A stretch of DNA of 64,000 bases, taken from Sphingomonadales bacterium (lineage in GTDB: Bacteria; Pseudomonadota; Alphaproteobacteria; Sphingomonadales; Sphingomonadaceae). Where the stretch lies: the NCBI GenBank assembly GCA_017302615.1, contig JAFLDB010000002.1, forward strand, positions 284,111 through 348,110. Reading direction: 5' to 3'. The stretch's first letter is position 1. Each line of letters opens with the position of its first letter. The notes beneath the pieces were generated by a model that had not been told where the DNA came from, ran no database searches, and saw only the letters and a program-made list of their open reading frames with translations. The position numbers and the translations under genes were made by a program. This document shows positions 44,416 through 51,881 of this stretch, one piece after another.

Positions 44416-46265
44416 GCCGCGTCTCCTCGCGGCCTGACACTTACGACCCGCATCATCCCTGCGTGCATGTGGTAGAGCAGGTGACAGTGGAACGCCCAGT
44501 CGCCCACCGCGTCGGCGGTAAAGTCGAAGCTGGCCTTGCCCCCGGGCTGTACCAGCACGGTGTGCTTTCTGGGCGAGAACGCGCCCTTGCCCGTTACCAG
44601 CTCGAAAAAGTGGCCATGAAGGTGGATCGGGTGACTCATCATCGAATCGTTGATGAGATTGATCCGCACCCGCTCGCCTTCGAGGAAGGGGATGGGTTGA
44701 TGATAGTCCGACATCTTGATGCCGTCGAACGACCACATGAACCGCTCCATGTTGCCCGTCAAATGGATATCGAGCGACCGCTCCGGAGCCCTCACGTCGG
44801 GATTGCGCTCAAGCGCGACGAGGTCATGATAGGTCAGGACCTTGTGTCCGACATCCTCCAGGCCTTGGCCCGGTTCGTTCATGCGATCGACCGGCATCGG
44901 CGAGATCGTCTGAACGCTTGGATCGCGCTTGACCTGCGGCGCGACGCTGAAATCGCGCATGCTGTGGCTCATCGCCCCGGCGCCATGCCCCATTGCCGCA
45001 TGATTGGCGGCAGTGGCCCCGCCTTCCGCGGGCGTGCAGTGACCCATTTTGGCATGTTCGGGCGGACAGTCGGCTGCCGGCGCCGCAGCGGCCGACATAT
45101 CCATATCGCCCATGCCTGCCGGATCGCCGCCGCTTGCCGCGCCGGACATGTCCATGTCACCCATGCCCATGTCCTTCATCGTCGCGAGCGGCCGCTCGCG
45201 CAGCGGCGGAACCTCTGCGGCCATGCCCGGACGCGGTGCCAATGTCGCGCGCCCAAGCCCGGAGCGATCGTTGGCTTCGGCGACGAGCGTGTATGCCCGG
45301 TCGTCGGCCGGGGTGACGATGACATCGTAGGTCTCGGCGACACCCATCTGGAACTCGTCAACCTCGATGGGCCGCACATTGAGCCCGTCGGCCTGAACGA
45401 TGCTCATGCGCAGGCCAGGAATGCGGACGTTGAATATCGACATGGCGGACGCATTGATGATCCGCAGCCGCACCCGCTCACCCGGGGTAAACAAGGCAGT
45501 CCAGTTATCCTTCGGCCCATAGCCGTTCACGAGGAAGGTGTAGGTGGACCCGTTGACGTCGGCGATATCGGTGGGATCCATCCGCATCTTGCCCCAATCG
45601 AGCCGTTCCTTGAGCGGTTGATCCTTGCCCGCCAACAACCCGCCGACTGTTTGGCGCTGCATGTTGAAGTGGCCGGGATTGACCTTCAGCTTGCGGAATA
45701 TTGCCTCGGGTGAAAGCTGGCTGTGATCGGAAAGCACGACGACATGCTCACGGTCATAGGCGATCGGATCCTGTCCTTTGGGATCGATCACGATTGGGCC
45801 ATAGTGGCCGAGCTGCTCCTGCAGGCCCGAGTGACTGTGATACCAGTAGGTTCCCGACTGCACGACCGGGAATTCATAGACAAAGGTCGAACGGGGCTTG
45901 ATACCCGGAAAGCTGACGCCCGGCACGCCGTCCATCTGAAACGGCAGTATCAGTCCATGCCAGTGGATCGAGCTGTCCTCGTCGAGATCGTTGGTGACCG
46001 AAAGCCGCACGGTCTGGCCTTCACGCAGGCGGATCAAGGGGGCTGGTATCGTTCCATTGACACCGATCGCGCGGCTGACCTTGCCGTCAACCCGCATTGT
46101 CTGACGGGCAATTCTCAAGCTGATGTCTTCACCGGAGACGGTGGGAAGCGGAGCCGTGATTCCCGCCGACACTGGCTGCGCCCAGGCCGGAAACCAGCTG
46201 GCAAGCGCCGCTGTCGATCCGCCGACTGCAGCTGCGCCTATAAAGTTTCGTCGATTGATAATCAT
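44412..46265 (-). CDS. copA: CopA, periplasmic multicopper oxidase
   Basis: 617 residues. Twin-arginine signal (NRRNFIGAAAVGG) for folded export. Copper sites: SIHWHGLILP, TYWYHSHSG, HPIHLHGHFFEL and FHCHLLYHMHAGMM, i.e. T1, T2 and T3 ligands all present. A Met/Asp-rich stretch (MKDMGMGDMDMSG) and one C-x3-H-x2-M-x-H-C repeat (C400-C410) sit before the last cupredoxin domain. Oxidises Cu(I) and binds excess copper. First gene of the operon under the promoter at 46302. Confidence 0.96.
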   Translation of the reverse strand: MIINRRNFIGAAAVGGSTAALASWFPAWAQPVSAGITAPLPTVSGEDISLRIARQTMRVDGKVSRAIGVNGTIPAPLIRLREGQTVRLSVTNDLDEDSSIHWHGLILPFQMDGVPGVSFPGIKPRSTFVYEFPVVQSGTYWYHSHSGLQEQLGHYGPIVIDPKGQDPIAYDREHVVVLSDHSQLSPEAIFRKLKVNPGHFNMQRQTVGGLLAGKDQPLKERLDWGKMRMDPTDIADVNGSTYTFLVNGYGPKDNWTALFTPGERVRLRIINASAMSIFNVRIPGLRMSIVQADGLNVRPIEVDEFQMGVAETYDVIVTPADDRAYTLVAEANDRSGLGRATLAPRPGMAAEVPPLRERPLATMKDMGMGDMDMSGAASGGDPAGMGDMDMSAAAAPAADCPPEHAKMGHCTPAEGGATAANHAAMGHGAGAMSHSMRDFSVAPQVKRDPSVQTISPMPVDRMNEPGQGLEDVGHKVLTYHDLVALERNPDVRAPERSLDIHLTGNMERFMWSFDGIKMSDYHQPIPFLEGERVRINLINDSMMSHPIHLHGHFFELVTGKGAFSPRKHTVLVQPGGKASFDFTADAVGDWAFHCHLLYHMHAGMMRVVSVRPRGDAA

Positions 46266-46301
46266 GGTTCGTCCGGATTGGAGGGAGGCGAGTACCGGTC
46301 T

Positions 46302-46328
46302 ATACGCACCGCACCGGCGCAGCCCTCA
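46302..46328 (-). promoter_or_regulatory. ECF-type promoter of copAB operon
   Basis: Minus strand TGAGGG, 16 bases, CGTAT. Expected leader about 30 bases, close to those of the copC and sigma operons (26-28). This places the five-gene copper operon under the adjacent sigma factor. Confidence 0.8.
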
Positions 46329-46503
46329 TGCGGGGGCCATTTTCCGTCTGACAGGACCGACACGAATAAGCGAAAGAACCATGATCCGGCAATCGCCACC
46401 TGGGAGCTTAGTCCGATCTTGCGCAGAACGAAGAATCGAACCCTTTGCTTGCCTGCAAATTGCATTAAACTGGTAGCAAGAAACTGGTAGCAAGATCGGC
46501 AGA

Positions 46504-47088
46504 TCAAGCGATTCCAGACTCAAGTGCGCCCTCCATTTTCGCCTTGAGTTGAGTGCGGGCTCGGTATAGTCTTGTTTCAACGGCTTTTTCGCTGATGCCC
46601 AGGATCGCGGCAGTCTCAACCTGGCTTAGTTCCTCGATGGTGCGCAGGGTCAGTACTTCCCGCAAGGGGAGCGGCAGGCCAGCGATGGCTCGCTCGACTT
46701 CCGCAAGCTCGGCACGTCCTTGCGCTTCGCGTTCGGGGCTCGGGACATCGCTTTCAAAATCTTCGTCGGCGGCGATCGGCCTTGCCAGCGAAAAGAACGA
46801 ACGTACTGCGCGGCGTCGAGCCCAGTCCCGACATTTGTTCAAGGCGATGCGTGCGATCCAGACTCTGAATGGCCGCTCGGGATCATATTTGCCGATGTTG
46901 GTGAACGCGGATACGAAGCATTCCTGCAAGATGTCCAGCGCCTCCTCCGGATCGCCGACATTGCTCCTGATCAGCCGAAAGACGGGCCCCTTGTAACGAC
47001 CCATGAGTTCACGAAACGCCGACGGGTGGCCCCCGACGGCCAGGCTCGTCAGTTCGCGATCATCGCATTGCGATAGGTCCAGCGTCAC
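46504..47088 (-). CDS. ECF sigma factor, CnrH-like
   Basis: 194 residues. Region 2 (RLIRSNVGDPEEALDILQECFVSAFTNIGKYDPERPFRVWIARIALNKCRDWARRR) and region 4 (LPLPLREVLTLRTIEELSQVETAAILGISEKAVETRLYRARTQLK) are intact. Comes last in an anti-sigma, periplasmic sensor, sigma order that copies cnrYXH of nickel/cobalt resistance. Likely reads the seven (T/C)GAGGG-N16-CGTAT promoters in this window. ATG overlaps the sensor stop. Confidence 0.92.
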   Translation of the reverse strand: MTLDLSQCDDRELTSLAVGGHPSAFRELMGRYKGPVFRLIRSNVGDPEEALDILQECFVSAFTNIGKYDPERPFRVWIARIALNKCRDWARRRAVRSFFSLARPIAADEDFESDVPSPEREAQGRAELAEVERAIAGLPLPLREVLTLRTIEELSQVETAAILGISEKAVETRLYRARTQLKAKMEGALESGIA

Positions 47089-47528
47089 CGTGCATCGGCG
47101 GTCAACGCTTTGACCACAGTGCTGTCGAACATCTTTGCCTGCTCGGGATCAAGCACCGCTCGCATCTCGAACAGATGCTCAAGCGTTTCCTTCTGAAGTG
47201 CTCCCATTGCAACGTGGCTCTGATCAATCGCCGCAGTCACTTTCGGGCCATAACCATGTTCGGCTTCGATTGCCTCGGCGAGACGGGCATTCGCAGCCCG
47301 CATATCGAGTTCGAGTGCCTTGCGCCTGACGGCAAATCGGGCTTCGATCGCATCGATCTTGACATGTTGTTGCGGCGTCAGTTTCAGTTCGCCATGCAGC
47401 AGGGCATGCAGCTCGGTTTCCTTCGGTCGCGGCCGATCGGCGACGATCTTGCCTACGAACACGCCGCAGATGGCGGACGCGAACGCCACCAGCGCGAGCA
47501 GGAGCAGCCAACGCGACCTCGCGGTCAT
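47085..47528 (-). CDS. CnrX-like periplasmic metal sensor
   Basis: 147 residues; one N-terminal membrane anchor (LLLLALVAFASAICGVFVG), then a helical periplasmic domain (LHALLHGELKLTPQQHVKIDAIEARF...EAEHGYGPKVTAAIDQSHVAMGALQKETLEHLFEMRAVL). His and Met residues are placed as in CnrX/CzcE-type sensors. It should hold the anti-sigma factor until metal binds. Overlaps both neighbouring genes by four bases. Confidence 0.88.
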   Translation of the reverse strand: MTARSRWLLLLALVAFASAICGVFVGKIVADRPRPKETELHALLHGELKLTPQQHVKIDAIEARFAVRRKALELDMRAANARLAEAIEAEHGYGPKVTAAIDQSHVAMGALQKETLEHLFEMRAVLDPEQAKMFDSTVVKALTADAR

Positions 47529-47791
47529 CGCGGATCGAGCAGTGCGGAGGGAGCGAGCGCCGAAACGGGTGCGAATGGCGACAATGAAGGGCCGCGACCC
47601 ACCGGCTCAGCACTCGCAATACCTGCAATGGCACCGCCGCCAAGCGAAATGAACGCGGACAGCACCATGAAGCGCTGCGCCATGGTCGTCTCTTTTCGGC
47701 GTAGTGCGAGCGCGCTGAACACCCTGTCGTCGAGGCCATCGAGCAACCCTGATGGCGGAGCGCGCCTCAATTGTCTCAAATAGTCGTCCAT
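47525..47791 (-). CDS. CnrY-like membrane anti-sigma factor
   Basis: 88 residues from ATG 47791 with GAGG in front; a TTG at 47806 is an alternative. Short cytoplasmic part (MDDYLRQLRRAPPSGLLDGLDDRVFSAL), one membrane helix (VLSAFISLGGGAIAGIASA) and a Pro/Ser-rich periplasmic tail. Size and order fit CnrY, which sequesters the sigma factor with its N-terminus. Little direct sequence identity is expected for this family, so the call rests on context. Confidence 0.75.
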   Translation of the reverse strand: MDDYLRQLRRAPPSGLLDGLDDRVFSALALRRKETTMAQRFMVLSAFISLGGGAIAGIASAEPVGRGPSLSPFAPVSALAPSALLDPR

Positions 47792-47823
47792 GGTGTCCTC
47801 ATCCAATTGCCTTCCCTCCGTTC

Positions 47824-47850
47824 ATACGCATCCGCGTTCAAAATCCCTCA
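47824..47850 (-). promoter_or_regulatory. ECF-type autoregulatory promoter of sigma operon
   Basis: Minus strand TGAGGG, 16 bases, CGTAT. Back to back with the copC promoter at 47864, so one intergenic region of 130 bases serves both directions. Implies positive autoregulation. Confidence 0.8.
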
Positions 47851-47863
47851 CGCCGCATCAAAA

Positions 47864-47890
47864 TGAGGGGTGGGGCCGGTTGAGGCGTAT
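47864..47890 (+). promoter_or_regulatory. ECF-type promoter of copCD operon
   Basis: TGAGGG, 16 bases, CGTAT, CTAG. Leader about 28 bases; ribosome site TTGGAGAC before copC. Confidence 0.8.
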
Positions 47891-47924
47891 CTAGCATCGA
47901 ACGCAAACTTTTGGAGACATTTTC

Positions 47925-48314
47925 ATGCGTAAATCTGCTGTTGCCGCCATGCTCGCCTCGCTCGCGCTGATCTCGGTCCCTGGTGCTGCCCTTGCTCACA
48001 CCAGGCTCGTCTCCTCAACTCCTGCGGCGAATGCCACGGTGCCTGCCGCCAATGCCCGGTCGATCAACCTGGTTTTCAACGAAAGGGTGATCGCCTCAAC
48101 GCTCAAGGTCGACCTGGCCATGACGGGGATGCCCGGAATGAACGACCATCCTCCGATGAAGGTCGCGTTCAGCTCGATGATGGGCAAGGACGGCAAGTCG
48201 GTCATGCTGATGCCCAAGCGCGCGCTCGCGGCAGGAACCTACCAGGTGTCCTGGTCGGCGGCGGGCACCGACACCCACCGGATGGGCGGCCAGTTCTCGT
48301 TCACGGTCCGCTAG
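47925..48314 (+). CDS. copC: CopC, periplasmic copper-binding protein
   Basis: 129 residues; signal peptide ends ALAHTRLVSS, leaving the mature N-terminal His that forms the Cu(II) site. Further ligands are in MTGMPGMNDHPPM and the end segment AAGTDTHRMGGQFSF. Cupredoxin-like CopC/YobA fold. Carries copper in the periplasm and passes it to CopD. Confidence 0.95.
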   Translation: MRKSAVAAMLASLALISVPGAALAHTRLVSSTPAANATVPAANARSINLVFNERVIASTLKVDLAMTGMPGMNDHPPMKVAFSSMMGKDGKSVMLMPKRALAAGTYQVSWSAAGTDTHRMGGQFSFTVR

Positions 48315-48317
48315 GCT

Positions 48318-49259
48318 GTGTCACCCGATTGGGCGATGATCGCGATCAGGCTTGGACTGTTTCTGAGCCTGATCCTGCTTGTGGGTCTGGCGGCCTTTCC
48401 GCTTTACGCCCTTCGGAAATCCGAGCGGATCGAGGAGACGGTCTTGCCCTTGCGCTCCTCGCTCGGGCTGTTGGCGCTCGGCGGCCTGGTCCTCTCGGCG
48501 ATCGGATTCCTGGTCTTGCTTGCGAGCATGACGGGCAATCCGCTCGGCGCCCCGGACTGGGCAACGGGCCGTTCGATTTTGCTCGAAACCCCGATCGGCA
48601 CGGCCTGGCTGGTCCGGATGGCGGCGCTGGCGACTGCATTCTGGGCCGTCTTTTCTGTCCGTTCGACGGACCGTAGGCTCGCTCTGGTAACGCTGGCCGG
48701 GGCGGTGGCGCTTGGATCACTGGTCTGGACGGGACATGCCGGCGCCAGCGAAGGCGATCTCGGGCTAGTTCACAAGGCGAGCGACTTGCTGCACATGCTG
48801 GCAGCGGCGGTCTGGCTCGGCGGCATTGCCGCCTTTCTGCTGTTGCTGCGGTTAGCGTCGGGCCGAGATGAGGAAACCCGCATGATGGTCGGCCACAGAG
48901 CGCTTGGCGAATTTTCGCGTGTCGGCAGCGTCTGCGTCTTGATTATTACGGGAACCGGGTTGGTCAACGCCCAGATCCTGGTCGGCTATGAGAATCTGAC
49001 ACAGGCGCTCGGTTCCGATTATGGACGACTGTTGGCCGTGAAGCTGGCGTTGGTCGGCGCAATGCTGCTGCTGGCCGCCAAGAACCGGTGGCGTCTCACG
49101 CCGGCACTTGGAACTGCGATCGAAGAGGGCGAGACCGGTTCAGCCACTGCGGCGCTGCGAACAAGCTTGCTGCTTGAAGCTGGGGCGGCGGTGACCATTC
49201 TGGCGCTGGTCGCCTGGCTTGGCACACTCGAGCCGACGGCCAGCATGGCGATGTCTTGA
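48318..49259 (+). CDS. copD: CopD, copper-transport membrane protein
   Basis: 313 residues from GTG 48318, three bases after copC. Eight or so membrane helices with the CopD motif WTGHAGASEGDLGLVHKASDLLHMLAAAVWLGGIAAFL (His residues for copper) and GTGLVNAQILVGY. Moves copper across the inner membrane together with CopC. Confidence 0.94.
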   Translation: MSPDWAMIAIRLGLFLSLILLVGLAAFPLYALRKSERIEETVLPLRSSLGLLALGGLVLSAIGFLVLLASMTGNPLGAPDWATGRSILLETPIGTAWLVRMAALATAFWAVFSVRSTDRRLALVTLAGAVALGSLVWTGHAGASEGDLGLVHKASDLLHMLAAAVWLGGIAAFLLLLRLASGRDEETRMMVGHRALGEFSRVGSVCVLIITGTGLVNAQILVGYENLTQALGSDYGRLLAVKLALVGAMLLLAAKNRWRLTPALGTAIEEGETGSATAALRTSLLLEAGAAVTILALVAWLGTLEPTASMAMS

Positions 49260-49981
49260 GCGGGAAATCCGCTTCCTGGTCGGGAACGATGCTCCTTGGC
49301 ATCGGTTGGGCGCTGCTCGATGCCCGCGTTGGCGACAATCGGCCCCACCGTCATATCGCCCATCAGATCTGCCTTGCGCTTGACGACCCGTGCGAGATCG
49401 GCGGTGCCGCCCGAACGCATTTGGCTGCGGGCGAAGCGGCACTCATTCCTGCGGGCATAAGCCACTGTCTGGCCCCTGCCGGCACAGTTCTCAGGACCAT
49501 CTATGTGGATCCGCTATTTCGGGGGATGCGCAGCGCGGTGCAATCACTGGAAATTTCGCGGTTGCGCGCGGGCCAAGCGACCGCCTTGAAAGCGGTTAAG
49601 TGCGGCCACTCGGCGAGACAGTGGATCGAGGACTATCTCGGCACCGAGGCGGCGCGCGCTATCGACCGGCGTCTCCAGGTCGGCCTTGTCGGCTTGGAGC
49701 CGGGCATCGGCCCGGCTGCGCTGGCCCAACGATTGGGCTTATCGCCCGCGCGCCTGCGAGAGGTTGCTGTGCGCGATTTTGGGGTGCCAACTGCGAAGCT
49801 GCTCCAGTGGCTTCAACTGCAACAAGCGATCGAAGCGCTCCAGCAGTCGCAAAACCTGGCCGACGCGGCTGCGGCGGGCGGCTTTGCGGATCAGGCGCAT
49901 TTCACGCGAAGGCTGGTCGAATGGTTTGGCGTCACACCCGCGCAAGGTTTGGCCCGCCTCGAAATTTCTGTAATTCGCTGA
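49256..49981 (+). CDS. AraC-family regulator
   Basis: 241 residues if TTG 49256 (overlapping the copD stop) is used; ATG 49289 would give 230. N-terminal cupin-like half (HRHIAHQICLALDDPCEI...HLAAGEAALIPAGISHCL) and C-terminal HTH pair ending QNLADAAAAGGFADQAHFTRRLVEWFGVTPAQ. Probable effector-responsive regulator of this operon; ligand unknown. Confidence 0.87.
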   Translation: MSGKSASWSGTMLLGIGWALLDARVGDNRPHRHIAHQICLALDDPCEIGGAARTHLAAGEAALIPAGISHCLAPAGTVLRTIYVDPLFRGMRSAVQSLEISRLRAGQATALKAVKCGHSARQWIEDYLGTEAARAIDRRLQVGLVGLEPGIGPAALAQRLGLSPARLREVAVRDFGVPTAKLLQWLQLQQAIEALQQSQNLADAAAAGGFADQAHFTRRLVEWFGVTPAQGLARLEISVIR

Positions 49982-50056
49982 TCGGACCAGCGAATCGTTC
50001 AAGACCGGAACGCCACGGGTGCGCATGAACACCTCAGATTTTCCCGGAGTGCGCCC

Positions 50057-50941
50057 ATGGTCCTCTTTCGTATTGCCTACGCCCCTGCCTATTTCCTGTT
50101 ATTCGTCGGCGGAGCGGCCATGCTTGTTTCAAGCGGCGCTGCGCCAATCTGGTTGGTAATCCTGCTGCTTGCGGCGATCGCGATATCGTTAGTGGCCGAA
50201 CGGGTTGCCCCTTTTGAACGCCATTGGAACCAGAACCACGGCGACACCCCGCGAGACATAGCCCATGCCTTGGTCAATGAAGGATCGATCCTGATCCTGG
50301 TCCTGCTCCTGCCGTTATTCGCCAGCCTGGTTCCCTGGCCTTCGATGTGGCCGGCTGCGCTACCCTTCTGGGCTCAGTTGCTTCTTGCGATCCTCCTCCT
50401 CGATGCTGGCATAAGTCTCGCCCATTTCGCCAGTCACCGCATCCCGCTTTTGTGGCGCTTCCATGCGGTGCACCATTCGGTGCGCCGCATGTACGGCTTC
50501 AACGGTTTGCTGAAGCATCCCGTTCATCAACTGATCGAGATCTCGGTTGGGACGCTTCCCTGGCTCGTGATGGGCATACCGCAGGACATCGCACTGGTCG
50601 GCTCCTTCGCCGTCGCAATTCAACTCCAACTGCAGCATTCGAATGTCGACATGCGGTTGGGGCCGCTGACATATCTATGGGCAGTCGCACCGGTGCATCG
50701 CCACCACCATCTCGCTTCGGAGACCGACGGCGATGTCAATTTCGGACTGTTCCTGACGGTCTGGGACATGATCCTGGGCACCGCCCGGTTCAGCTCGAGC
50801 AGCCATATCCGCGCCGGAAAGCTAGGCATTGCGGGCCGTCCGGACTATCCGGATACCTATCTCGCGCAGCTTGGCGAACCCTTCAAACAATGGCCGCCGC
50901 AATCCGATACGGTGCAAGGTCGGCACGAGAGACTTGTCTAA
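50057..50941 (+). CDS. Membrane fatty-acid hydroxylase/sterol desaturase-family protein
   Basis: 294 residues, six hydrophobic segments and the di-iron His boxes: HFASH (about 115), HAVHHS (about 138), HPVH and HRHHH (about 215). The family hydroxylates or desaturates lipids. In copper islands such a gene may alter membrane lipids under metal stress; that is inference. One base overlap with the next gene. Confidence 0.9.
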   Translation: MVLFRIAYAPAYFLLFVGGAAMLVSSGAAPIWLVILLLAAIAISLVAERVAPFERHWNQNHGDTPRDIAHALVNEGSILILVLLLPLFASLVPWPSMWPAALPFWAQLLLAILLLDAGISLAHFASHRIPLLWRFHAVHHSVRRMYGFNGLLKHPVHQLIEISVGTLPWLVMGIPQDIALVGSFAVAIQLQLQHSNVDMRLGPLTYLWAVAPVHRHHHLASETDGDVNFGLFLTVWDMILGTARFSSSSHIRAGKLGIAGRPDYPDTYLAQLGEPFKQWPPQSDTVQGRHERLV

Positions 50942-51636
50942 TGCCCGAAACGCAGCCCTACACGCCTCCCGCCGGGCATCATTTTCTTACACCGCTTTAT
51001 GATGTGGGTGTGCGCCTCTCAACCCGGGAAAAGCTCTGGCGCACGGCGTTGGTCGACCTCATCGCACCTCGAGACAGCGACTTACTCCTCGATATCGGAG
51101 CAGGCACCGGCAGTCTTGCAACCTTACTCGCACGCAAGAACCCCGCGACCCGCTATCTTGGGGTCGATCCTGACGCCTCGGCGATCGCCATCGCGCGCAG
51201 GAAGGCGTGCGCCGCCCACATTTTCGCTGAATTCGTTCAGGCGCATTTCTCGGCAGAAGCTGCGGCGACCTGGCCGGCGCCGAGCGTGGCGACCCTGTGC
51301 CTTGTCCTGCATCAGGTCCCGCTCAGCGAGAAGCTTCGCTTGCTCGAGGAGATCCATATGGTGCTCCAACCAGCCGGGCGTCTGTACATCGCCGATTATA
51401 GTGAGCAGAGGTCATGGTTGATGCGCAAGCTGTTCCGGGCGACCATCCAGAAGCTCGATGGTTACACCGATACCCAGCCCAATGCCGATGGCGTGCTCAC
51501 GCCGCTGATGCTTCAAGCGGGGTTCACGGATATTTGCGAGCTCGCGCAATTCAATACGATCACGGGATCTATCTCGATCCTGAGCGGCACGAAACGCAGC
51601 GCAAGCGATGAGATCGGCAACTCCGGCAGCAAATAG
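50941..51636 (+). CDS. Class I SAM-dependent methyltransferase
   Basis: 231 residues from ATG 50941 overlapping the previous stop. SAM motif I LLLDIGAGTGSLATLLA, LGVDPDASAIAIARRKA, and post-motif HMVLQPAGRLYIADY. Looks like the UbiE/phospholipid-methylating type. Next to a lipid hydroxylase, a lipid substrate is plausible. The much longer open frame starting at 50347 is antisense-like noise within the hydroxylase gene. Confidence 0.88.
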   Translation: MPETQPYTPPAGHHFLTPLYDVGVRLSTREKLWRTALVDLIAPRDSDLLLDIGAGTGSLATLLARKNPATRYLGVDPDASAIAIARRKACAAHIFAEFVQAHFSAEAAATWPAPSVATLCLVLHQVPLSEKLRLLEEIHMVLQPAGRLYIADYSEQRSWLMRKLFRATIQKLDGYTDTQPNADGVLTPLMLQAGFTDICELAQFNTITGSISILSGTKRSASDEIGNSGSK

Positions 51637-51648
51637 TTGAACCCGGGA

Positions 51649-51675
51649 CGAGGGATCGAAGGCAGCCGTGCGTAT
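51649..51675 (+). promoter_or_regulatory. ECF-type promoter of copper ATPase operon
   Basis: CGAGGG, 16 bases, CGTAT, AGTCTG. Leaves a leader of about 200 bases, far longer than the 26-30 of the copA, copC and sigma promoters. Confidence 0.75.
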
Positions 51676-51724
51676 AGTCTGATGAAAATATCGTTCCTCT
51701 TGCATGCCCTGCCCGTCGGGTCGC

Positions 51725-51785
51725 CCCGCCTGCGGGCTGGAGGCGGGAGGAGAACCATGGAGAAAACACATGGCCTCCCGCCTCC
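51725..51785 (+). promoter_or_regulatory. Competing hairpins in the copper ATPase leader
   Basis: Stem A pairs CCCGCCT (51725-51731) with AGGCGGG (51741-51747). Stem B pairs GGAGGCGGGAGG (51739-51750) with CCTCCCGCCTCC (51774-51785), 12 perfect GC-rich pairs. The two share 51741-51747, so they exclude each other. Both cover or approach the ribosome site of the leader ORF at 51757. This is the layout of an attenuator or translational switch. Confidence 0.55.
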
Positions 51786-51843
51786 ATACCTTGCCAGTCA
51801 CATTGTCGTTCGAGCTTTTTCTGGCTGGGATGCGCTCAATTGA
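51757..51843 (+). CDS. Leader peptide with Pro-Pro-Pro upstream of copper ATPase
   Basis: 28 residues, ATG 51757 preceded by GGAGGAG at proper distance. Begins MEKTHGLPPPY; the three Pro codons (51778-51786) lie in the 3' strand of stem B, where ribosomes slow without EF-P. Ends TGA 51843, 38 bases before the ATPase ATG. No known family. It may couple translation to folding of the leader; whether it is translated is untested. Confidence 0.5.
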   Translation: MEKTHGLPPPYLASHIVVRAFSGWDALN

Positions 51844-51881
51844 AGGTGCTAATTTAGAGAACCTTGGCGTTGGAGAAACAG

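Noticed and set aside
44416..44736. Upstream extension of copB into copA
   Set aside because: Would put the clear signal peptide inside the protein.
50347..50940. Upstream extension of the methyltransferase frame
   Set aside because: Arg/Pro-rich sequence in another frame of the hydroxylase gene; ATG 50941 with stop overlap is the natural start.
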